A stretch of DNA of 21,031 bases, from the NCBI RefSeq assembly GCF_002293435.1, contig NZ_DBDF01000207.1, positions 318-21,348 on the forward strand, read 5' to 3'. This document shows positions 8,230 to 16,258 of this stretch, in pieces. The DNA is from Bacteroides sp. UBA939 (GTDB lineage Bacteria; Bacteroidota; Bacteroidia; Bacteroidales; Bacteroidaceae). The notes below the pieces were generated by a model. The model was not told where the DNA came from. It did no database searches and saw nothing but the letters and a program-made list of their open reading frames with translations. Every line of letters starts with the position of its first letter. Positions within the stretch are counted from its first letter, which is position 1. A program made the position numbers and the translations under genes.

Positions 8230-8544
8230 ATGGCTTTAGAAATTACAGACAGCAATTATCAGGAAATACTTGAAGAAGGTAAACCTGTAGTGATTGACTT
8301 TTGGGCGCCGTGGTGTGTCCCTTGCAAAATGGTAGCACCCATCATCGATGAATTGGCAGAAATGTACGAAGGTAAAGTTAGTATCGGTAAATGCAATGTG
8401 GATGAAAACAGCGAACTGCCTGCAGAATTTGGCATCCGTAACATTCCTACTATACTATTCTTTAAAGAAGGTAAATTGGTTGATAAGCAAGTAGGTTCTG
8501 CTGCGAAATCCGCTTTTGGTGATAAAATAGAGAATCTGCTTTAA
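8230..8544 (+). CDS. trxA: Thioredoxin with CVPC active site
   Basis: Thioredoxin is the cytoplasmic disulfide reductant fed by thioredoxin reductase. The 104-residue protein has the standard single-domain length, with no signal peptide: VVIDFWAPWC, active site C29-V30-P31-C32, D23 as the buried acid, and cis-proline P73 in RNIPTILFF. The canonical motif is W-C-G-P-C; here the glycine is valine, encoded TGT GTC CCT TGC and so not a misread. A third cysteine, C55, lies in GKCNVDEN. In thioredoxins the residues between the cysteines set redox potential, so altered reducing power or partner choice is possible. It follows dnaE by 83 bases and precedes the acidic small protein by 45. Confidence 0.93.
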   Translation: MALEITDSNYQEILEEGKPVVIDFWAPWCVPCKMVAPIIDELAEMYEGKVSIGKCNVDENSELPAEFGIRNIPTILFFKEGKLVDKQVGSAAKSAFGDKIENLL

Positions 8545-8589
8545 TGCGTAGTTAGTTGATTGAGGTATTAACTCTAAAAAATAAATAGT

Positions 8590-8922
8590 ATGGGATTAGA
8601 AGACGATTTCTTAATGGATGATATCGATGACGAAAAAGCCATCGAGTACATCAAGAATTATTTGCCGCAAGAGTTGAAAGAGAAATTCTCCGACGACGAA
8701 CTTTATTATTTTCTCGATTTGATTAATGAGTATTATTCGGAAAGCGGCATCTTGGATGTTAATCCCGATGAAGAAGGATATATCGAAATCGACTTGGGAC
8801 AAATCGTGGATTACGTTATCAAAGAAGCTCACAAAGATGAGATGGGTGACTATGACCCGGAAGAAATTCTGTTCGTAGTTCAAGGTGAAGCGGAATATAC
8901 GGAAACGTTGGATGATGAATAA
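8590..8922 (+). CDS. Acidic small protein of unknown function downstream of trxA
   Basis: I cannot name a family for this 110-residue protein. It is strikingly acidic: 37 of 110 residues are D or E. It looks helical in the first half (AIEYIKNYLPQELKEKFSDDELYYFLDLINEYY) and strand-rich later (GYIEIDLGQIVDYVIKE and EEILFVVQGEAEY). There is no signal peptide, membrane segment or cysteine. It starts 45 bases after trxA, ends just before a strong terminator, and is probably co-transcribed with trxA. The regular codon use and well-formed secondary-structure pattern argue that it is a real gene. Confidence 0.8.
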   Translation: MGLEDDFLMDDIDDEKAIEYIKNYLPQELKEKFSDDELYYFLDLINEYYSESGILDVNPDEEGYIEIDLGQIVDYVIKEAHKDEMGDYDPEEILFVVQGEAEYTETLDDE

Positions 8923-8942
8923 CAACTTCTTCTATAACAAAT

Positions 8943-8981
8943 AAAAAGAAAGTCCGGACATTGTGTTCGGACTTTCTTTTT
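8943..8981 (+). terminator. Rho-independent terminator after the trxA unit
   Basis: An 18-base-pair stem with one G-T pair (AAAAAGAAAGTCCGGACA against TGTTCGGACTTTCTTTTT) and a 3-base loop, ending in a T run. The A run on the 5' side makes it potentially bidirectional, but only the plus-strand unit ends here. Confidence 0.85.
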
Positions 8982-9222
8982 GTGGAGAAATTCCACACTT
9001 GTAGCGTAGATTCCACATTTTTCAAATCCCCCTTAACCTGTATTATTCATACCGTAGGAGTTATCCTGCATTATTCATACCGCAGGAATTAAGGGAGTTA
9101 CCTATAAATAATGTAGGCTATGTAATACTTTGTATGCGAATAATAAAGGTGTTGTATCGAACTTTGGCACGTTGCTTGTGTTTTATTAATGAGGTTTTAA
9201 CATTAACATAGACAGGAAACTT
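8982..9222. other. Intergenic region upstream of the efflux operon
   Basis: A 241-base gap. It holds a small hairpin overlapping the end of the terminator (TGTGGA 8981-8986 with TCCACA 8992-8997) and two near-identical repeats at 9037-9063 and 9065-9091, described separately. TTTG words occur at about 9130 and 9165, but no pair has the right spacing and -7 sequence for me to call the efflux promoter. No divergent regulator gene is present. Confidence 0.5.
9037..9091. repeat. Two tandem copies of a 27-base repeat
   Basis: Copies at 9037-9063 and 9065-9091 follow CCTGYATTATTCATACCG then YAGGARTTA, differing at three positions. The second copy can form a short CCTGC/GCAGG stem. A diverged partial copy sharing CCTGCATTATTCATA sits at 20933-20947, near the other end of the window. 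Confidence 0.8.
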
Positions 9223-10446
9223 ATGAAATCGTTTTTTACGAAGAAGGAGAGAAAGCTTACAAAGAATGAAAGGAGAGGGGTGGTGATTGCCGTAATAAGC
9301 ATAGCATTATTAGCCGGTATTTATTGGTTCTTCGCACATAGGTCGGTACCGGCACCGGAACTGCCGGTGGTGGCTGTAGAACCGGCTGTTCAGGATGATG
9401 TGGAAATTTATGGTGAATATGTAGGACGTGTCCGCGCCCAGCAGTTTGTGGAAGTACACGCCCGTGTAGAGGGATTCCTGGAGAATATGCTTTTTGAAGA
9501 AGGTACCTATATATTGAAGAATCAGGTATTGTTTGTTATTAACCAGGACCAGTATCGGGCTAAAGCGGATAAGGCGCGTGCGCAACTGAAGAAAGATGAA
9601 GCGCAAGCCAATAAAGCACAGCGCGACCTGGAACGTATCCGCCCGCTGTATGAGCAGAACGCTGCCAGTAAACTGGATTTGGATAATGCGGTGGCTGCTT
9701 ATGAAACAGCCGAAGCCGATGTAGCAATGAGTCAGGCGGATTTAGACCAGGCTGAACTGGAACTCGGGTATACCATTGTGCGCTCTCCGCTGTCAGGACA
9801 TATCAGTGAGCGGCACGTAGACTTGGGGACATTGGTAGGCGCCGGCGGTAAGTCATTGCTTGCCACTATTGTAAAGAGTGATACCGTCCTGGTCGATTTC
9901 AGTATGACGGCATTGGATTATCTGAAGACAAAAGAACGTAACGTGAATCTGGGGCAAAAAGACTCCACCCGTTCCTGGCAGCCGAATATCTCCATTACGT
10001 TGGCCGACAATACCATTTATCCTTATAAAGGGCTGGTTGACTTTGCCGAACCGCAGGTCGATCCGCGTACCGGTACGTTTTCTGTTCGTGCCGAGATGCC
10101 TAATCCGCAACGCGCATTGCTACCGGGACAGTTTACCAAAGTGAAATTGCTGCTGGATGTACAGACAGGTGCAACGGTTGTTCCCACTAAATCAGTCATA
10201 ATTGAAAAGGGAGGCGCTTACGTGTTTGTAATGCGGCGCGACTCTACCGTAGAACGTCGTTTCATTGAGTTGGGACCGGAAATAGAGAATCGGGTGGTAG
10301 TAGAAAGAGGTCTTGTGCCGAATGAGAATATAGTTGTAGAAGGATACCACAAGTTAAGCCCGGGTGTGAAAGTCAAGGTAAACAATACCATGTTGAAGAA
10401 GGAAGAAGAAGTGCAAGCCGTTGATACAACTATGGCGGAATTGTAA
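9223..10446 (+). CDS. RND efflux periplasmic adaptor (membrane fusion protein)
   Basis: This 407-residue AcrA-like adaptor should bridge the RND pump and the outer-membrane channel in the periplasm. A basic N-terminus is followed by one transmembrane anchor (about 19-38) and no lipobox cysteine, so it is membrane-anchored rather than a lipoprotein. Next come a split lipoyl domain (about 70-105 and 183-215, with RSPLSGHISERHVDLGTLV), an alpha-helical hairpin between the halves (about 111-182, rich in A, E, K, D), then beta-barrel and membrane-proximal domains with DPRTGTFSVRAEMPN and LLPGQFTKVKL. It is the first gene of the three-gene operon. Drug substrates cannot be predicted from sequence. 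Confidence 0.93.
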   Translation: MKSFFTKKERKLTKNERRGVVIAVISIALLAGIYWFFAHRSVPAPELPVVAVEPAVQDDVEIYGEYVGRVRAQQFVEVHARVEGFLENMLFEEGTYILKNQVLFVINQDQYRAKADKARAQLKKDEAQANKAQRDLERIRPLYEQNAASKLDLDNAVAAYETAEADVAMSQADLDQAELELGYTIVRSPLSGHISERHVDLGTLVGAGGKSLLATIVKSDTVLVDFSMTALDYLKTKERNVNLGQKDSTRSWQPNISITLADNTIYPYKGLVDFAEPQVDPRTGTFSVRAEMPNPQRALLPGQFTKVKLLLDVQTGATVVPTKSVIIEKGGAYVFVMRRDSTVERRFIELGPEIENRVVVERGLVPNENIVVEGYHKLSPGVKVKVNNTMLKKEEEVQAVDTTMAEL

Positions 10447-10471
10447 TCGACAAAGAATTGTAATCGACAAA
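10438..10471 (+). repeat. Exact 17-base tandem duplication over the adaptor stop codon
   Basis: GAATTGTAATCGACAAA occurs at 10438-10454 and again at 10455-10471 with no mismatch. The first copy encodes the last residues E-L and the TAA stop; the second lies in the gap before the RND pump gene. Confidence 0.9.
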
Positions 10472-10487
10472 CGTAAAACAGACGTAT

Positions 10488-13400
10488 ATGAAAGTAAGTT
10501 TCTTTATAGACAGACCGGTTTTTTCGGCTGTCATCTCCATATTGATAGTCATTGTGGGTATCATTGGGCTGATGATGCTCCCCATTGATCAATATCCGCA
10601 GATAACACCCCCGGTAGTGAAGATTAGCGCTTCATATCCCGGCGCCAGCGCGCTGACCGTGTCGCAGGCGGTGGCTACTCCTATTGAACAGGAATTGAAC
10701 GGAACGCCGGGGATGCTCTATATGGAGTCCAACAGTTCTAATTCCGGCGGTTTCTCGGCTACGGTCACTTTCGATATTTCCGCCGACCCTGATTTGTCGG
10801 CAGTGGAAATACAGAACCGCCTGAAGCTGGCGGAGTCCAGTCTTCCGGCTGAAGTAGTGCAAAACGGCATATCCGTAGAAAAGCAGGCTGCCAGCCAGTT
10901 GATGACTATCTGCCTGAAATCTTCCGACCCGAAGTTCGATGAAATATACCTGAGTAACTTTGCTACTTTGAATGTACTTGACTTGCTTCGCCGTATTCCC
11001 GGTGTGGGGCGTGTTTCAAATATAGGCAGCCGTTACTACGCCATGCAAATCTGGGTACAACCGGATAAACTGGCAAACTTCGGCCTGACGGTTGCCGATT
11101 TGCAGAATGCATTGAAAGACCAGAACCGTGAGTCTGCGGCAGGCGTGCTGGGACAGCAACCTGTTACGGGACTCGATGTTACCATTCCTATTACCACTCA
11201 GGGACGTCTCTCTTCCGTTAGTCAGTTTGAAGAAATTGTGGTACGCGCCAATGCGGATGGTTCTATCATTCGTATGCGGGACGTGGCGCGTGTGTCGCTG
11301 GAAGCTTCTTCTTATAATACGGAGAGCGGAATCAACGGCGAAAACGCAGCCGTACTTGCCATATATATGTTGCCGGGCGCCAATGCGATGGAAGTAGCCG
11401 AGAATGTTAAGGAAGCGATGAATGAAATCAGCAGTAATTTCCCCGACGGATTGAGTTATGAAATGCCATTCGATATGACGACTTACATTTCAGAGTCTAT
11501 TCATGAAGTATATAAGACATTGTTCGAAGCTTTGCTACTGGTAATTATCGTGGTATTCCTGTCGTTGCAAAGCTGGCGTGCAACTGTCATCCCGATAGTG
11601 GCAGTGCCTATTTCCCTGATCGGTACGTTTGGTTTTATGTTAATATTCGGCTTCTCGCTTAATATACTCACTCTTTTAGGACTGGTGCTTGCTATTGGAA
11701 TTGTGGTGGATGATGCCATTGTGGTGGTGGAGAATGTGGAGCGTATCATGCACGAAGAGAAGCTCTCACCTTATGAAGCCACAAAGAAAGCTATGGAAGG
11801 GCTGACGGGAGCAATCATCGCTACCTCCTTAGTATTGGCGGCTGTGTTTGTGCCGGTTAGTTTCCTTGGCGGTATCACGGGGCAACTGTACCGCCAGTTT
11901 ACCGTAACGATTGTGGTTTCTGTTTTGCTCTCTACGGTGGTTGCATTGACTCTGAGTCCGGTGATGTGTTCTTTGATATTGAAACCGGAATCCCATAAGC
12001 GGAAGAATATCGTATTCCGCTATATCAATTATGCCCTCAATACGGGTAACCGTAAATACGTGCAGCAGATTTCGCGGGTAATTGGTAATCCGCGTAGAAT
12101 ATTGGGAGCATTCGGAGTGGTGCTGGTAGCCATCTTCCTGATAAACCGCCTGATACCCGCCAGTTTTCTGCCCATAGAAGATCAAGGATACTTTAAAGTC
12201 GAACTGGAACTTCCCGAAGGCGCTACGCTGGAACGTACGCGTATTGTTTCGGAACGTGCGGTAGACTACTTGATGCAAAACCCGGCAGTGGCTTATGTGC
12301 AGAGTGTGGTAGGGACAAGCCCGCGGGTAGGAAGCAGTCAGGCGCGCAGCGACCTCACCGTTATCCTGAAACCTTGGGGAGCGCGTGACGGGCAGACTAT
12401 TGATGAAGTAATGGCGCAAGTTAAGAAAGAAATACAGCAATATCCCGAATGTAAAGTATATCTTTCTACGCCGCCTGTTATTCCCGGACTGGGAAGCTCC
12501 GGCGGTTTTGAAATGCAGCTTGAAGCGCGTGGTGACGCAACTTTTGATAACCTGGTACAAGCTGCGGATACATTGATGTTTTACGCATCGCAACGTAAAG
12601 AACTGTCGGGATTGTCGTCTTCCTTGCAGTCGGATATTCCCCAACTCTATTTCGATGTAGACCGTGACAAGGTGAAGTTCTCCGGTGTACCTTTAGCGGA
12701 TGTGTTTTCTACCATGAAAGCCTATACAGGCTCGGTGTATGTGAATGACTTTAATATGTTCAACCGCATCTACCGTGTCTATATCCAGGCGGAAGCATCC
12801 TACCGGAAGCATACGGAGAATATCAACCTATTCTTTGTCCGTGGTGCGGATAATGTGATGATTCCGTTGACTTCACTCGGAACGACTTCTTATACTACCG
12901 GCCCGGGCAGTATCAAACGTTTTAATATGTTCAACAGTGCGGTTATCCGTGGTGGTGCGGCGGACGGATATAGTTCCGGTCAGGCGATGAATATCATTGA
13001 GCAGATTGCCCGTGACCATTTGCCCGATAATATAGGTGTGGAATGGAGCGGACTTTCCTATCAGGAGAAACAAGCCGGCGGAAAGACCGGAATGGTGCTT
13101 GCTTTGGTGTTTTTGTTCGTATTCCTTTTTCTGGCTGCCCTTTACGAAAGTTGGACTGTGCCTGTTGCCGTTCTGCTTTCGTTGCCGGTTGCTGCATTGG
13201 GAGCCTATCTCGGAGTGTGGGTCTGCGGATTGGAGAATGATGTTTATTTCCAGATTGGGCTGGTAATGTTGGTTGGCTTGGCGGCAAAGAACGCTATCCT
13301 GATTGTGGAGTTTGCCAAAGAGCAGGTGGATCGTGGAGTAGATGTGGCTAAGGCGGCCCTGCATGCATCACAGTTGCGTTTCCGTCCTATTCTGATGACA

Positions 13401-13628
13401 TCATTGGCATTTATTTTGGGTATGTTGCCGATGGTGATTGCCAGTGGCCCGGGTTCGGCAAGCCGTCAGGCTATCGGAACGGGTGTTTTCTTCGGAATGA
13501 TTCTGGCGGTGACGGTAGGTATCTTTTTAGTACCCTTTTTCTTTGTGCTGATTTATAAGGCGAAAGCAAAGGCGAGAAGTACCAATATGGGGAAGGTTAA
13601 GAGAATGGCGAAGCGATTTAAACGATAG
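10488..13628 (+). CDS. RND efflux pump, HAE1 (AcrB-like) family
   Basis: The inner-membrane proton-driven pump, 1046 residues, close to AcrB's length. The start MKVSFFIDRPVFSAVISILIV with the following LPIDQYPQITPP is diagnostic of the family. The proton-relay acids are present as D408-D409 in GIVVDDAIVVVEN (AcrB D407/D408), and the partner lysine is K934 in GLAAKNAILIVEFAKE (AcrB K940). Two homologous halves each supply a large periplasmic porter loop and hydrophobic helix bundles. It begins 41 bases after the adaptor and ends 3 bases before the channel gene. Multidrug or envelope-stress export is the usual role; the substrate is unknown. Confidence 0.95.
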   Translation: MKVSFFIDRPVFSAVISILIVIVGIIGLMMLPIDQYPQITPPVVKISASYPGASALTVSQAVATPIEQELNGTPGMLYMESNSSNSGGFSATVTFDISADPDLSAVEIQNRLKLAESSLPAEVVQNGISVEKQAASQLMTICLKSSDPKFDEIYLSNFATLNVLDLLRRIPGVGRVSNIGSRYYAMQIWVQPDKLANFGLTVADLQNALKDQNRESAAGVLGQQPVTGLDVTIPITTQGRLSSVSQFEEIVVRANADGSIIRMRDVARVSLEASSYNTESGINGENAAVLAIYMLPGANAMEVAENVKEAMNEISSNFPDGLSYEMPFDMTTYISESIHEVYKTLFEALLLVIIVVFLSLQSWRATVIPIVAVPISLIGTFGFMLIFGFSLNILTLLGLVLAIGIVVDDAIVVVENVERIMHEEKLSPYEATKKAMEGLTGAIIATSLVLAAVFVPVSFLGGITGQLYRQFTVTIVVSVLLSTVVALTLSPVMCSLILKPESHKRKNIVFRYINYALNTGNRKYVQQISRVIGNPRRILGAFGVVLVAIFLINRLIPASFLPIEDQGYFKVELELPEGATLERTRIVSERAVDYLMQNPAVAYVQSVVGTSPRVGSSQARSDLTVILKPWGARDGQTIDEVMAQVKKEIQQYPECKVYLSTPPVIPGLGSSGGFEMQLEARGDATFDNLVQAADTLMFYASQRKELSGLSSSLQSDIPQLYFDVDRDKVKFSGVPLADVFSTMKAYTGSVYVNDFNMFNRIYRVYIQAEASYRKHTENINLFFVRGADNVMIPLTSLGTTSYTTGPGSIKRFNMFNSAVIRGGAADGYSSGQAMNIIEQIARDHLPDNIGVEWSGLSYQEKQAGGKTGMVLALVFLFVFLFLAALYESWTVPVAVLLSLPVAALGAYLGVWVCGLENDVYFQIGLVMLVGLAAKNAILIVEFAKEQVDRGVDVAKAALHASQLRFRPILMTSLAFILGMLPMVIASGPGSASRQAIGTGVFFGMILAVTVGIFLVPFFFVLIYKAKAKARSTNMGKVKRMAKRFKR

Positions 13629-13631
13629 GTT

Positions 13632-15059
13632 ATGAAAAGGAAATATACAATATACGGTATTCTGTTGATAATGGTATTATTCAATTCCTGCCAGTTGGGT
13701 AAGCACTATGTGCGCCCTGAACTGAATTTGCCGCAACAGCTTGATTTGCCGCAGCAACTTGATTTGGCGCAACGGCTTGACCAGACGAAACAACTAGACT
13801 CAGTGGAGCAGGATACGCTTTCCATTGCCGACCGTCAGTGGTGGACTATCTATACCGATACCACTCTGCAGGCGCTTATTGAGCGGACGTTGGAATATAA
13901 TAAAGATATGAAGATGTCGGTTGCGCGGGTAAAAGAACTGGCTGCAATGAAGCGGATTGACTTTGCCAATCTCTTCCCTCAAATCAGTGGAAATCTGTAC
14001 ACAGAGAAGGAGGCAACCAATTATGGAGGAGATAACTACAATTCCACTCCGAGTTATGAAGCCAAAGCGCTCGTATCGTGGGAAGTAGATCTCTGGGGTA
14101 ATCTGCGCTGGGCAAAAGACAAGAGTATGGCTGAGTTTCTGGGTTCGATAGAAGCGCAACGTGCGTTGAAAATGAGTCTTGTGGCGGAAGTGGCTCAGGC
14201 ATACTTCGAACTGATTGCGTTAGATAATGAATTGTCTATCGTGAAACAGACATTAAGCGCCCGTAAAGAAGGAGTGCGTTTGGCGAAACTTCGTTTTGAA
14301 GGTGGACTGACTTCGGAAACTTCCTACCAGCAGGCGCAAGTAGAGTTGGCGCGTACGGCAACATTGGTACCTGATTTGGAACGAAATATTTCCATAAAGG
14401 AAAATGATATCGCTTTCCTGGCGGGTGAATATCCCGGAAAAATAGAACGTTCCGTATTGTCGGAAGAAATAAAACTGCCGGAAAGTCTTCCTGTGGGACT
14501 TCCTTCCACTTTGTTGGAGCGTCGTCCGGATGTGCGTCAGGCAGAGCAAAAGCTGATTGCGGCGAATGCAACCGTAGGTATTGCCTATACGAATATGTTT
14601 CCCCGTCTGTCATTAACGGCGCATTACGGGTTGGAGAGCACTGAGTTTTCCGACTTCTTGAAATCACCGTATCACTTCCTGAGTGGTTCGTTATTGACTC
14701 CCCTCTTCGCTATGGGAAAGAACCGGGCGATGTTGAAAGCCAGGAAAGCAGCTTATGAACAGGAATGTTATGCTTATGAAAAGTCTGTGTTGACGGCATT
14801 CAAGGATGCACGCAATGCGATAGTGGATTTCAATAAAGTGAAAGAAATCTATGAATCGCGTTTGCAATTGGAGCAATCGGCGCGGGCGAATGTGAAGCTG
14901 GCCCAGTTACAATATATTAATGGTATAATCGGTTATCTGGACGTACTGGATGCACAGCGTGGATATCTGGATGCACAGATTGGGTTGAGTAATGCGGTGC
15001 GGGATAAACAGATAACGTTGGTGAGGTTGTACAAGGCGTTGGGGGGCGGTTGGCAGTAA
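13632..15059 (+). CDS. Outer-membrane efflux lipoprotein (TolC/NodT family)
   Basis: The outer-membrane channel of the same system, 475 residues. A signal peptide ends in the lipobox FNSC, with C20 lipidated. After HYVRPELNLP comes a repetitive linker (described separately), then the outer-membrane efflux protein domain in two homologous halves: WWTIYTDTTLQALIERTLEYN (about 73-93) with VSWEVDLWGNLRWAKDK, and later RRPDVRQAEQKLIAANATVGIAYTNMFPRLSL. The RRPDVR box and the LWG turn are typical of NodT-type channels. The start is 3 bases after the pump stop, so translation is probably coupled. The C-terminus LYKALGGGWQ is characteristic, so the gene is complete. Confidence 0.95.
   Translation: MKRKYTIYGILLIMVLFNSCQLGKHYVRPELNLPQQLDLPQQLDLAQRLDQTKQLDSVEQDTLSIADRQWWTIYTDTTLQALIERTLEYNKDMKMSVARVKELAAMKRIDFANLFPQISGNLYTEKEATNYGGDNYNSTPSYEAKALVSWEVDLWGNLRWAKDKSMAEFLGSIEAQRALKMSLVAEVAQAYFELIALDNELSIVKQTLSARKEGVRLAKLRFEGGLTSETSYQQAQVELARTATLVPDLERNISIKENDIAFLAGEYPGKIERSVLSEEIKLPESLPVGLPSTLLERRPDVRQAEQKLIAANATVGIAYTNMFPRLSLTAHYGLESTEFSDFLKSPYHFLSGSLLTPLFAMGKNRAMLKARKAAYEQECYAYEKSVLTAFKDARNAIVDFNKVKEIYESRLQLEQSARANVKLAQLQYINGIIGYLDVLDAQRGYLDAQIGLSNAVRDKQITLVRLYKALGGGWQ
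13728..13799 (+). repeat. Four 18-base tandem units inside the channel gene
   Basis: Units at 13728-13745, 13746-13763, 13764-13781 and 13782-13799 encode LPQQLD, LPQQLD, LAQRLD and QTKQLD. Units 1 and 2 differ only by two silent swaps; the later units are increasingly diverged. They lie between the lipid anchor and the folded domain, where changes in length would be tolerated. Confidence 0.9.
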
Positions 15060-15149
15060 GCGGAAGGTTTTCGATAAAAGTTATTTCAGGCTTGATGTTT
15101 CGCTCTTGGAATATATATTTGTGTTCGGATAAAGAAAGGATTATTAAGA

Positions 15150-15779
15150 TTATATATCATACCAGCCCGATAATTGCAGATAGCATCTATCCTCAACATC
15201 GGAATCATCAGGACACCACCAATGAGCCAGAGACATTCTTATCAATGTGCCTTGGGGTATGTTCTCAACAGGGGCGGAAAAACCCACATAAGAAATATTA
15301 TAACCCCAGCGACGGCTACCGTCATTGTAATTATATCTTATCTTACCATTATGATCACTTCGAGTAATATCTTTATCGGCAATCCAAAAACATACACTAT
15401 TTTTGGGAATATTGTCTCTATTAATGAATCCTGCTCCATTCTGTGTGTATTGCAATTTTCCCTCAAATAAGTTAGAAATAGAACCTTGATAGATATTGAC
15501 CTTTCTTTTATCAAGAAAGGTTATCATCGCTATACCTTCATTCAAAGTGACTTTCAGCCTCTTGGATATCACGCAAACATCTTCCGAATGAGGTAAGGAA
15601 CGTGGATTATTGGGTTTTCTGTAAGTAATATCCCAAACTTGCCTTATCTCATAATTTGTACTATCATCGGGATGATGTCCATGTTCATCTAAAAGCCTAA
15701 CAAAATTACCATTTGCAGTAACTCCACCCACACAAACGCCATGTTGCATTTTTGTTTTAGAAACTATTAAGACATCCAT
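15150..15779 (-). CDS. Dual OB domain protein, last gene of the DUF488 cassette
   Basis: The 209-residue protein reads as two successive beta-barrel-like halves. The first (about 1-100) starts MDVLIVSKTKMQHGVCVGGV, with FVRLLDEHG and VWDITYRKP. The second (about 125-209) contains NSVCFWIADKD and ends with LIRMSLAHWWCP and CYLQLSGWYDI. I recognise this as the type annotated dual OB domain-containing protein; OB folds commonly bind single-stranded nucleic acid, but this one's ligand is unknown. No catalytic motif is evident. It starts one base after the second DUF488 gene stops, so the three form one translational unit. Base composition is AT-rich compared with the efflux operon upstream, pointing to acquisition. 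Confidence 0.8.
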   Translation of the reverse strand: MDVLIVSKTKMQHGVCVGGVTANGNFVRLLDEHGHHPDDSTNYEIRQVWDITYRKPNNPRSLPHSEDVCVISKRLKVTLNEGIAMITFLDKRKVNIYQGSISNLFEGKLQYTQNGAGFINRDNIPKNSVCFWIADKDITRSDHNGKIRYNYNDGSRRWGYNISYVGFSAPVENIPQGTLIRMSLAHWWCPDDSDVEDRCYLQLSGWYDI

Positions 15780-15780
15780 A

Positions 15781-16257
15781 TTACAAATGTGTTATTTTGT
15801 ATCCCAACTTTTCCAGTTCAGCAGCTACAATAGACCTGTGACATGCTTTGGCTTTTTCTTCTACACAAAACAAGACTACATTTTCCGCTCCGGCTCTTTC
15901 TAACTCCTCTATAAAGTTACCAAAGTTAAATTTTTTCAGTATTTTGTCTTTGTATGCTATTGAAAAGACCTTTCCTAATTCACTCCTATCTCTTTTCTGT
16001 TCTTTTTGCTGAACATCTGTTTCCTTTTGAAGCATTCTTATTTCTGAAGTGGGAGCTAATGAAAATATATGTCCATATCTAATATCAATGTCATTCAATT
16101 TCTCTTGCAATCTGTTACTGTTTACAAAAGCGTATTCTGAGCCTCTAACCCCTCTTCGTTGCCGAATATCACAGAATGTATCAATGTTGTTGTCTGTGAG
16201 CTTTTTGAAATACTCTATTTCTGTTGAGCCATAAACTCCTATCGTGAAAAATTTCAT
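15781..16257 (-). CDS. DUF488 family protein B
   Basis: DUF488 belongs to the rhodanese/phosphatase-like superfamily. The 158-residue protein from the ATG at 16257 starts MKFFTIGVYGST, then FCDIRQRRGVRGSEYAF (D30-I-R32), and ends with the family C-terminal box LFCVEEKAKACHRSIVAAEL (C131, C139-H140-R141). An in-frame ATG at 16317 would overlap the upstream gene by 59 bases; the later start leaves a one-base gap and begins directly with the conserved strand, so I prefer it. The middle segment (about 70-95) is an unusual K/Q/E/R-rich helix. It differs strongly from protein A, so the two are not a recent duplication. The chemistry is not established. Confidence 0.85.
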   Translation of the reverse strand: MKFFTIGVYGSTEIEYFKKLTDNNIDTFCDIRQRRGVRGSEYAFVNSNRLQEKLNDIDIRYGHIFSLAPTSEIRMLQKETDVQQKEQKRDRSELGKVFSIAYKDKILKKFNFGNFIEELERAGAENVVLFCVEEKAKACHRSIVAAELEKLGYKITHL

Positions 16258-16258
16258 G

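Noticed and set aside
9125..9175. Promoter for the efflux operon
   Set aside because: TTTG words are present, but none pairs with a TAnnTTTG box at 18-21 bases, so I did not call it.
11829..12644. 271-residue minus-strand frame inside the RND pump gene
   Set aside because: Antisense shadow of a well-supported gene; rich in R, H, S and Q with no domain pattern.
12873..13364. 163-residue minus-strand frame in the RND pump gene
   Set aside because: Shadow frame; overlaps the conserved GLAAKNAILIVEF segment of the pump.
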